The notes beneath the pieces were generated by a model, which worked only from the letters and a program-made list of their open reading frames with translations, was not told where the DNA came from and ran no database searches. A DNA stretch of 64,000 nt from Dillenia suffruticosa (lineage: Eukaryota; Streptophyta; Magnoliopsida; Dilleniales; Dilleniaceae). The DNA is taken from assembly GCA_033439265.1 (NCBI GenBank), contig JAVTVX010000016.1:1679001-1743000 (forward strand). Reading direction: 5' to 3'. Both the position numbers and the translations under genes were made by a program. Positions 49,312 through 58,902 of the stretch are shown in pieces; the first letter of the stretch is position 1; every line of letters starts with the position of its first letter.

Positions 49312-50213
49312 ATTTAACTGTTGACAATTGTATTAACACTCAGTTTGTTGTTATAGCAGAAGCCTTTTTTTTTTTTTTTTGGTTGAGCTCTATGAAAAGC
49401 TGGGATTGAGTATAGGATATATACACTTGGTGTTGTTCTATTATCCTGACTATCAATATCCATGGAAATGGTGGCCCTTGGATAGTAGGCATGACAAATC
49501 CTGGCCATCTAGAATTGTTCAGAAGTTTTTTATTTTGGATGATCTTGATTTGTTGTGATCACGGGCCCAACGGCTATTACGAGGGATATTACAAATTATC
49601 ATATGATATTAGCTCGCGAACCCAAAGATTTTGTAATTCCCAGTGTTATTATGCATGTCGTGCATCTACTCGATTGGAACTCTCAATGAGTAAGCACCAA
49701 ATACGAGGTTTGGACGTACCGGAGTGATTTTCAGGCATGACTAGAAATCATGTGGACTCTGCCTACGCAAGTTTGGATCCTGCCATTCACGATTTAATTG
49801 TCAACCTCAGAATTAACACTCAGTGTGTTGTTGTAATGGAAGCCATTTTATTTTATTTTATTTATTTAAACATTTATTTTTTTGGTTCAGATCTATGGAA
49901 AGCTCAAATTGATTATAGTATATATAGACCTGGGGTTGTTCTACCATCCTGAGTATCAGTATCCAGAAAAATGGTGGTCGTTGGATGGTGGGCATGGCAA
50001 ATCCTCACCATCCAAAATTGTTCAAAATGTTTTTTATTTTGGATGATCAAGATTTGTTTTGTTCACGGGCCCACTGGTTATCAAAAGAGAGGTTAGAAAA
50101 TATCATATGATATGAGCTTGCGAACGCAAAGACTTTGTAATTCAAAGTGAAATTATGTATGTAGTGCTTTTGCCTTATTGGAGATGTCAATGAGTAAGCA
50201 TCGAATACCAGGT

Positions 50214-50295
50214 GTGGACGTGCCGGAGTGGTTATCGGGCATGACTAGAAATCATGTGGGCTCTGCCCGCGCAGGTTCGAATCCTGCCGTTCACG
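50214..50295 (+). tRNA. tRNA-Ser(AGA): tRNA-Ser(AGA), canonical copy
   Basis: Identical over 82 nt to 45293-45374 and 48242-48323. The body behind it has a small deletion around 50524, making this unit 461 bp. Confidence 0.95.
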
Positions 50296-51185
50296 ATTTA
50301 ATTGTCGACCTTGGGATTAACACTCAGTTTGTTGTTATAGTAGAATTCTTTTCACATTTTTTGGTTGAACTCTATGAAAAGCTCGAATTGATTATAGGAC
50401 ATATGCACTTGGGGTTGTTCTACCCTCCTTTGTATCAATATCCATGGAAATGGTGGTCCTCGGGTAGTGGGCATGACAAATCCTGGCCATCTAGAATTGT
50501 TCAGAAGTTTTTTATTATGGATGATCACGGGCCCAAGGCTATGAAGAGAGATATTAGATGATATCATATGATATTAGCTCGCGAACCCAATGGCTTTGTA
50601 ATTCCTAGTGAAATTCTGCATGTAGTGCTTCTGCTTGATTGGAGCTATCAATGACTAAGCACCAAATACTAGGTTTGGACGTACGAGAGTGGTTATCAGG
50701 CATGACTAGAAATCATGTGGCCTCTGTCGGGGTAGGTTTGAATCCTGCCATTCATGATTTAATTGTCAACCTCGGGATTAACACTCAGTGTGTTGTTGTA
50801 AGAGAAGCCCTTTTATTTTATTTTATTTTATTTATTTGTTTAATTATTTTTTTCTTGAGCTCTATGAAAAGCACAAATTGATTATAAAATATACCCACCG
50901 GGGGTTGTTCTAACATCCTGAGTACCAGTATCTTAAAAAACGGTGTTTGTTGGATGGTGGGCATGACAAATCCTCGCCATCCAGAATTTTTCAAAAGTTT
51001 TTTTTTTTTATTTTGGATGATCAAGATTTGTTATGATCACAATCCCACGGGCTATAACTATAGATGTTAAAAAATATCGTAGGATATGAGCTTACGAATG
51101 AAAAGACTTTGTAATTCAAAGTGAAATTTTGTAAGTAGTCCTTCTACCTCATTGGAGATGTCATGAGTAGCATCAAATACCAGTT

Positions 51186-51267
51186 GTGGATGTGCCGAAT
51201 TGGTTATCGGGCATGACTAGAAATCACGTGGGCTCTGCACGCATAGGTTCGAATCCTACCGCTCATG
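51186..51267 (+). pseudogene. tRNA-Ser(AGA) A-type copy, degraded
   Basis: 82 nt. B box GGTTCGAATCC is kept. D stem (CCGAATTGG), variable arm and acceptor (CGCTCAT) are altered. Confidence 0.65.
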
Positions 51268-52050
51268 ATTTAATTGTTGACAATTGTATTAATTGTTGTA
51301 GTAGAAGCCTTTTTTTTTTTTTTTGGTTGAGCTCTATGAAAAGCTGGAATTGAGTATAGGATATATACACTTGGTGTTGTTCTATTATCCTGACTATCAA
51401 TATCCATGGAAATGGTGGCCCTTGGATAGTAGGCATGACAAATCCTGGCCATCTAGAATTGTGCAGAAGTTTTTTATTTTGGATGATCTTGATTTGTTGT
51501 GATCACGGGCCCAACGGCTATTACGAGGGATATTACAAATTATCATATGATATTAGCTCGCGAACCCAAAGACTTTGTAATTCCCAGTGTTATTATGCAT
51601 GTCGTGCATCTACTCGATTGGAACTCTCAATGAGTAAGCACCAAATACGCTGTTTGGACATACCGGAGTGATTTTCAGGCATGTCTAGAAATCATGTGGA
51701 CTTTGCCAACGCAAGTTTGGATCTTGCCATTCACGATTTAATTGTCAACCTCAGGATTAACACTCAATGTGTTGTTCTACCATCGTGAGTATCAGTATCC
51801 TGAAAAATGGTGGTCGTTGGATGGTGGGCATGACAAATCCTCACCATCCAAAATTTTTTCAAAAAGTTTTTTATTTAGCATGATCAAGATTTGTTATGAT
51901 CACGGGCCCACTGACTATCATTATAGAGGTCAGAAAATATCATATGATATGAGCTTGCGAACGCAAAGACTTTGTAATTCAAAGTGAAATTATGTATGTT
52001 GTGCTTCTCCCACATTGGAGATGTCAATGAGTAAGCATCAAATACCAAGT

Positions 52051-52122
52051 ATGGATGTGCCGGAGTGGTTATCGGGCATGACTAGAAATCATGACGCGTT
52101 GGTTTGAATCCTGCCGTTCACG
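52051..52122 (+). pseudogene. tRNA-Ser A-type copy lacking the variable arm
   Basis: About 72 nt. The 5' half including AGA is good; the variable arm is deleted and the B box has become GGTTTGAATCC. Confidence 0.7.
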
Positions 52123-52378
52123 ATTTAATTATTGTCCTTGGGTTTAACACTTAGTTTGTTGTTATAGTAGAAGTTTTTTTAATTTTTTTGGATGAGCTCT
52201 ATGAAAAGCTGGAATTGAGTATAGGATATATCCACTTGGGGTTGTTCTACCATCCTAAGTATCAATTATCCCTGGGAATGGTGGTCCTTGGATAGTGGGC
52301 ATGACAAATCCTGGCCCATCTATAATTGTTCAGAAGTTTTTTATTTTGGATGATCTTGATTTTTTCTGATCACAGGGT

Positions 52379-53506
52379 AGCATGCTCACCCACGCGCCGC
52401 CGAAAGTGGGCTGTCCAAAATGGACACGCTCCCACTCTCCTTGGGTGGCGCATGACATACACGGGACGCCTTTCCAGCGCCGGATGGCTCCGAAATTTTG
52501 GCTACCTCCCTTTTCAATGTCTCTGTGTTCAATGGTACTTTCGGATTTTCAACCGGTGGTCTCTAGCCTGGGGGTTGGATCTCACTTGCCGCTGTCGAGA
52601 GTGGGATTGGCCGGGCACTGTTCATCTTCTTCTCCAATTTTTGGTTTTCGATCTTTGAATGGTCATGTCTCTCTAAATTCTAAACCATTTTTTGCATCTT
52701 TATATGGTTGGAAAACATGTTTCAAGAGGAATCTAATCATATAAATTTCATGTCATGAAACACAATATTTTTACAGATCCGAATATATTAAGTTTCGGCT
52801 AGGGTGTGCTATATCTCATAATGTACTCATCATATGCATGCCAACGTTTGCAGATTTTATCCTCATGCAACAAGCATCCTACTGTGTAAAATTGAGAATA
52901 TTCCATTAAGCCATTTCCAAGTTTCCATTGATGAACCTTGAAAATTATTCTAGGCATTTTCATTTTTATAACCCAACTAAAGAGGTAGGAAACACCCTAA
53001 ATTGCTCTGATACCAATGAAGGTTTTCATATAAACCAGCAAACAATTTTTGCATGCGGAAATTCACAGATTTAATTGGGTTAGAATCACTTACTTTTTTC
53101 CGATGGTTGGGTATTCTCGGTCTAGAAAATGTTACGAAATTGGATCATCTTCTATTTTTCACAATCCAAATGTCGTTTGGTGGTAATGATCAACGCTTCA
53201 AGCCCTTTCTTTGTTTCTCAAATGGGAGATAATCTCAATCTTTCTTACTTGGTCTCAAACACAACAATGGTTTATTCAAATCTTTTATTATTTTTTTTGT
53301 TCTTCCCATCACCCAAAAAGGGAAAATGAGAAAATGTGCATCTCAAAAAAAAAAAAAAACTCAAGAGAGAGAGGGGGAGGTTTCCTTTTTGGGATATGAG
53401 GGAGTTGAGGGGGTGGATTTTCAATAACCACTCCCTCCCTCACAATATTCAAAAAAAGTGTTGGGGCGGGTCTACCCTCATGGGCGGACCCACCCTATTT
53501 CTAACA
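52379..53506 (-). mobile_element. Truncated copia element: 5' LTR, primer site and part of leader
   Basis: On the minus strand it starts with an LTR (53506-53017, TGTTAGAAAT to ACCTTCA), then the initiator-tRNA primer site TTGGTATCAGAGC (53016-53004), then a leader of about 0.63 kb with a GC-rich part (52380-52640). It stops abruptly at 52379 with no coding region or second LTR. About 130 bp of the satellite unit are missing at the site, so a deletion removed the rest of the element together with host sequence. Confidence 0.8.
53017..53506 (-). repeat. LTR of the truncated copia element
   Basis: 490 bp with TG...CA ends, next to the primer site. Confidence 0.85.
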
Positions 53507-54844
53507 ATGAGTAAACACCAAATACCAGGTTTGGATGTGCCGGAGTGATTATTAGGCATCACTAGAAATCGTGTGGACTGTATCCACGCAAGTTTGAATC
53601 CTTTCATTCATGATTTAATTGTCAACCTCGGGATTAACACTCTATTTGTTGTTTTAATAGAAGCCTTTTTATTTTATTTTGTTTATTTATTTTTTTGGTT
53701 GAGCTCTATGAAAAGATCAAATTGATTATAGGATATATCCACCGAGGGTTGTTCTACCATCATGAGTATCGATATCCAGAAAAATGGTGGTTGTTGGATG
53801 GTGGGCTTGACAAATCCTCGCCATCTAGAATTGTTCAAAAAGTTTTTTATTTTGGATGATAAAGATTTGTTATGATCACAAGCCCACTGGTCGCGCAGGT
53901 TCGAATCCTACTGCTCATGATTTAATTGTCGACTTTGCGATTAACACTCAGTTTGTTGCTATAGTAGAAGTCTTTTTATTTTTTTTTTGGTTGAACTCTA
54001 TGAAAAGCTCAAATTGATTATAGGATATATCCACTCGGGGTTGTTCTACCATCCTTAGTATCAATGTCCATGGAAATGGTGTTCTTTGGATAGTGGGCAT
54101 GACAAATCCTGGCCATCTAGAATTGTTCAAAAGTTTTTTATTTTGGATGATCACGATTTGTTATGATCACGGACCCAATGGCTATTAAGAGAGATATTAA
54201 AAAATATCATATGATATTTGCCCACGAAACAACTTTGTAATTCCAAGTGAAATTCTACATGTGGTGCTTCTACTTGATTGGAGCTGTCAATGAGAAATCA
54301 TCAAATACTAGGTTTGGACGTACGGAGTGGTTATCAGGCATGACTAGAAATCATGTGGTCTCTGTCCGTGCAAGTTTGAATCCTGCCATTCACGATTTAA
54401 TTGTCAACCTTGGGATTAACACCCAGTTTGTTGTTGTAATAGAAGCCTTTTTTATTTTATTTATTCATTTTTTTTTTGTTGAGCTCTATGAAAAGCTTAA
54501 ATTGATTATAGGATATATCCACCAAGGGTTCTACCATCCTGAGTCTCAGTATCCATAAAAATGGTGGTTGTTCTACCATCCTGAGTATCAATACCCATGG
54601 AAATGGTGGTCATAGGATAGTGGGCTTGACAAATCTTGACCATCTAGAATTGTTCAATAGTTTTTTATTTTGGATGATCAAAATTTGTTATGATCACAAG
54701 CCCACCAGCTATTAATAGATATGATGGAAAATGCCATATGATATTAGCTCGCCAACCCAAAGACTTTGTAAGTCTAAGTGAAATTATGTATGTAGTGCTT
54801 CTGCTTCATTGGAGCTGTCATTGAGTAAGCATTGGATACCGGGT

Positions 54845-54922
54845 GTGGACGTGCTGGAGTGATTATTAGCCATGACTAAAAATCAAGTGGGCCCCGCATA
54901 GGTTTGAATCCTGCTATTCATT
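54845..54922 (+). pseudogene. tRNA-Ser A-type copy, degraded
   Basis: About 78 nt. GTGGACG acceptor 5' strand kept; anticodon loop CTAAAAA (AAA); variable arm shortened; 3' acceptor lost. Confidence 0.65.
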
Positions 54923-55061
54923 GTTTAATTGTTGACCTAGGAATTAACACTCAATTTGTTGTTGTAGTAGAAGTCTTTTTATTTTTTTTTTGATTGAGCT
55001 CTATGAAAAGCTCAAATTGATTATAGGATATATCCACCTGTTGTTGTTCTACCATCCTGAG

Positions 55062-55580
55062 CAATGTTATTAAAACCGAACCGAACCGCCGATTCAACCG
55101 GTTCAACCGGTTCAATCGGTTTAACCGGTTCAACCCTTCTTTTAACAATTTTGCGATTTGGTTGAATAAAAATACCGTTTTACAATTGAATCGGACTGAA
55201 CCAGCGGTTCAACCATGGTTCAACCATGAACCAAGGTTGAACCGCCGGTTTTAAAAAATCGCGGTCTAGGGTTAAAACCTAAAAAAATATTTTTTTAAAG
55301 ATTTTTTTAATTTTTTTTAATTTCTATGAGATGTGAGACTATCAATTTTTGATATTATGATTTTAATTTATATTTTATATGACTTTATAATTTAGTTATT
55401 TAGTTCTTAATTATCAATATGAGTTTTAAAAATAATTATTGATTATATATATATATATATATATATATTTAATTATTATTAAAAAATCAGCGGTTCGACC
55501 ATATTGATCCACGGTCCAATCGGTTCAACTATATTTTTGAATTTTACGGGTCAATATACAGTACGGTTCTGATAACATTG
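55062..55580. mobile_element. hAT-type MITE with 8-bp target duplication
   Basis: 519 bp. The ends CAATGTTATTAAAACCG and CGGTTCTGATAACATTG are imperfect inverted repeats (15 of 17). ATCCTGAG is duplicated exactly at 55054-55061 and 55581-55588, within the satellite phrase ACCATCCTGAGTAT. The left part carries repeated CCGGTTCAA motifs. No coding sequence. Confidence 0.93.
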
Positions 55581-55847
55581 ATCCTGAGTATTAATATCCT
55601 TGGAAATTGCGATCGTTGGATGGTGGGAATGAGAAATCCTTGCCATCCAGAATTGTTCAAAAGTTTTTTATTTTGGATCATCAAGATTTATTATGATCAC
55701 TGGCCTACCGGCTATTAATAGAGATGTTAGAAAATATCATATGATTTTAGCTCACAAACCCAAAAATTTTGTAATTCCAAGTGAAATTCTGTATGTAGTG
55801 CTTCTGCTGCATTGAAGATGTCAATGAGTAAGCATCAAATACCAGGT

Positions 55848-55906
55848 GTGGGCGTGCTCGAGTGGTTATCGGGCATTACTAGAAATCATGTGGGCTCTAC
55901 CCGCAC
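55848..55906 (+). pseudogene. tRNA-Ser A-type copy lacking the T arm
   Basis: The 5' part including AGA is present. The T arm and 3' acceptor are deleted between CCGCAC and ATTTAATTG. Confidence 0.65.
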
Positions 55907-56290
55907 ATTTAATTGTAAACCTTAGGATTAACACTCAATTTGTTGTTGCAGTAGAAGCCTTTTTTTTTTAGCTCTATGAAAAGCTCAAATTGATTATAGG
56001 ATATATCCACGTGGGATTGTTCTACCATCCTTCATATCAATACCCATGGAAGTGGTGGTCATTGGACAGTGGGCATGACAAATTCTGGCCACCCAAAATT
56101 GTTCAAAAGTTCTTAATTTTGGGTGATCAAGATTTGTTATGATTACTGGCCCACTGGCTATTAATAGAGATGTTGAAAATATCATATGATATTAGCTCAC
56201 GAACCCAAAGACTTTGTAATTCCAAGTCAAATTCTATATCTACTGCTTCTACTTCAGTGGAGCTATCAATGTAAGCATCAAATACCAGAC

Positions 56291-56353
56291 GTGGACGTGC
56301 CGGAGTGATTATCGGGCATGACTAGAAATCATGTGGGCTTCCTGTAGTTCACA
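56291..56353 (+). pseudogene. tRNA-Ser A-type copy with variable/T-arm deletion
   Basis: GTGGACG, the D arm and the AGA arm are good. About 20 nt are missing, and the 3' end reads AGTTCACA. Confidence 0.65.
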
Positions 56354-56768
56354 ATTTAATTGCCGACCTTGGGATTAATACTCAGTTTGTTGTTGTAACA
56401 GAAGCCTTTTTCTTTTTTATTTATTCATTTATTTATTTTTGGTTGAGATCTATGAAAAACTCAAATTGATTATAGAATATAACCACCTGGGGTTGTTCTA
56501 CCATCCGAGTATCAATACCCATGGAAATGGTGGTCGTTGGATGGTGGGCTTGACAAATCCTCGCCTTCCAAAATTGTTCAAAAGTTTTTGATTTTGGATG
56601 ATCAAGATCTGTTATGATCACCGGCCCACGGGCCATTAATAGAGATGTTGGAAAATATCATATGATATTTGCTCGCGAACCCAAAAACTTTGTAATTCCA
56701 AGTGAAATTTTATATGTAGCGCTTCTGCTTCATTGGAGATGCCAATGAGTATGCATCAAATACTAGGT

Positions 56769-56850
56769 GTGGATGTGTCGGAGTGGTTATCGGGCATGAC
56801 TTGAAATCATGTGGGCTTTGCCTGTGTAGGTTCGAATCCTGTCATTCACG
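56769..56850 (+). tRNA. tRNA-Ser-like, anticodon TGA
   Basis: 82 nt. The anticodon loop is CTTGAAA, so the anticodon is TGA, still a serine anticodon. Acceptor GTGGATG/CATTCAC pairs fully. The D stem (TCG/CGG), variable arm and T stem (GTAGG/CCTGT) pair with G:U wobbles. B box GGTTCGAATCC is perfect. It may be a functional gene with altered anticodon, or a copy that has just begun to decay. Confidence 0.6.
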
Positions 56851-57265
56851 AGTTAATTGTCGACCTTGGGATTACAACTTTGTTTGTTGTTGTACCGGAA
56901 GCCTTTTATTTTTTATGTTTTATTTTTTTATTTTTGGTTGAGCTCTATGAAGGGCTCAGATTGATTTTAGGATATATCCACCTGGGATTGTTCTACCATC
57001 CTGAATATCAATACCCGTGGAAATGGTGGTCATTAGATGGTGGGCATAACAAATCCTTCCCATCTAGAATTGTTAAAAAGCTTTTTTATTTTGGATGATC
57101 AAGATTTGTTATGATCATTGGCCCACCGGCTATTAATAGAGATGTTGGAAAATATCATATGATACTAACTCGCCAACCCAAAGACTTTGTAATTCCAAGT
57201 GAAATTCTATGTTTTGTGCTTCTGCTTGATTGGAGATGTCAATGAGTAAGCATTAAATTCCAAGT

Positions 57266-57347
57266 GTAGACATGCCAGAGTGGTTATCGGGTATGACTAG
57301 AAATCATGTGGGCTCTGCCCATGCGAGTTTGAATGCTGTCGTTCACG
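57266..57347 (+). pseudogene. tRNA-Ser A-type copy with triplicated 3' tail
   Basis: 82 nt with AGA. The 3' segment CCTGTCGTTCA recurs twice more in the following 35 bp. T stem and B box (GAGTTTGAATGC) are damaged. Confidence 0.65.
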
Positions 57348-58415
57348 GAACCTGTCGTTCATGAAACCTGTCGTTCAATTTAGGTGTCGACTTTGGGATT
57401 AACACTCAGTTTATTGTTGTAATAGAATCCTTTTTATTTTTTTTGGTTGAGCTCAATGAAAAACTCAAATTGATTATAGGATATATTCACCTGAGGTTGT
57501 TCTACCATATCAACACCCGTGGAAATGGTGGTCGTTGGATAGTCGGCATGACAAATCCTTGCCATCCAAAATTGTTCAAAATTTTTTTATTTTGGATGAT
57601 CAAGGTTTGTTATGATCATCGGCCCACCTGCTATTAGTAGAGATATTGAAAAATTTCATGTGATATTAACTCGCTAACCCAAATACTTTGTAATTGCAAG
57701 TGAAATTCTGTATGTTGTGCTAAGGATGGCAATTGGGCGGGTACAACGGGTTTCTGTCAAAGTCTACCCACCCCTCCACCTTAAAACTCTATACTCACCC
57801 CCGACCCTCCACCCGTGGTGGGTAAGATATTTTATACGCTACCCTCTGCCTGCCCCTACCTGCCCCTATCTGCGGGTTTATCCACCAGACAGTAAGTCAA
57901 TTAAGGTATTGAACACAACTAAATCATTAAAGCCTCCATCAAATCGCAAAATCCATTATAAAATACAATTAAATCATAAAATTTTCAATTACTAAGAATT
58001 AACAAGAGCAAGAAACACAACTAAATCATAAAAGCTTCAATGATACCCCTAATAATTAGGAACAAGGCTTCTGTAATTCAAATTATAAATTATGCAAAAG
58101 TTTTGAACAAGGCCTATGAAATACTAATTAGATTAAGGTCTAGACTTTGTAATCGATTCATATCAAAATGAATGGGAGCAAACAAAAACTTAGAGTTTGA
58201 ACAAAATTTTACATAAAAATAAAAATGAAAATGAAAAAAGACAACGGAGGAGATGAACCTTTTGACAGAGAGAGAGAGACTTGTTTGCACTTCAAGTTGA
58301 CTCTTTTACGGTTCCAAGTTGAGTCGATTTATGTGTGTGTATATACATATGGAGGGTTGGGTAAGGTATACGGTGGGTACAAGATTTATACCTGCACCTT
58401 ATCCGACCTTTAACG

Positions 58416-58902
58416 TGTTAAAATAAATTCAAATAATATTGATTGATTTAGTCAATCATTATGATTGATTTAGTCAATCATTATGATTGACCTAATCAAT
58501 TATCAACCATTCAACCATAATAATTGATTTAATCAATTATTATGATTGAACTAATCATTACAATTAATTTGGCCAATGATATATATTTGGTTAGCTTAAT
58601 CAATTATTCAGATTGATTTACTCAATCATTATATATTTAGTTGATTTATTTAATGATTGATTTATTCAATCACTATAAATTTAGAATATTGACTTTATTT
58701 TCCCCTTTACCAATTTTATTGTGATTCTTTTCCTTTTTCTTTAATGGTTAGTTTCTTGTATAAATAGAACTCATTTCCACACTTTATAAAAAAAGCAAGC
58801 AGAGACAATCTTCTCTCTTGTACTTAGTTTTCTCTCTTCTCTTGTAATGTTCTTTAGTAATCTATATTATTTTCTTCATTCTTCTCTTATAGTTTTTCAA
58901 CA
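58416..58902 (+). repeat. 5' LTR of copia B
   Basis: 487 bp. Its left third is built from diverged GATTGATTTARTCAATCATTAT subrepeats, each nearly palindromic. A TATAAATAGAACTC promoter-like motif (TATA box) lies near 58759, then CT-rich leader sequence. Confidence 0.93.

Larger units (their letters stand above)
37648..52378 (+). repeat. tRNA-Ser satellite array, main dimeric and higher-order block
   Basis: Thirty tRNA-derived heads, alternating A and B with one exception (B-B at 42386 and 42831). B-type heads, all 82 nt unless stated, with TTGGA starts and GTTTGRATCC in place of the B box: 38383-38464, 39360-39408 (partial duplicate), 39422-39503, 40408-40489, 41372-41453, 42386-42467, 42831-42912, 43818-43899, 44799-44880, 45770-45851, 46750-46831, 47738-47819, 48719-48800, 49710-49791, 50675-50756, 51654-51735. 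A-type heads are listed separately. A units are about 460-485 bp, B units about 494-511 bp. The unit after 51735 has lost most of its body. Confidence 0.92.
53507..57720 (+). repeat. tRNA-Ser satellite array, right block (dimeric passing into monomeric)
   Basis: B-type heads lie at 53531-53612 and 54314-54394. A-type heads lie at 53891-53919 (3' fragment), 54845-54922, 55848-55906, 56291-56353, 56769-56850 and 57266-57347. From 54845 onward every unit is A type and more diverged, like the left end of the array. A hAT-type MITE interrupts it at 55062-55580. Confidence 0.9.

Noticed and set aside
22170-57100. Dozens of ORFs beginning like MEMSMSKHRIPGVDVPEWLSG suggest a tandem gene family
   Set aside because: The conserved N-terminal part is simply the tRNA-Ser(AGA) gene translated. 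Base-pairing of the cloverleaf explains the conservation better than a protein.
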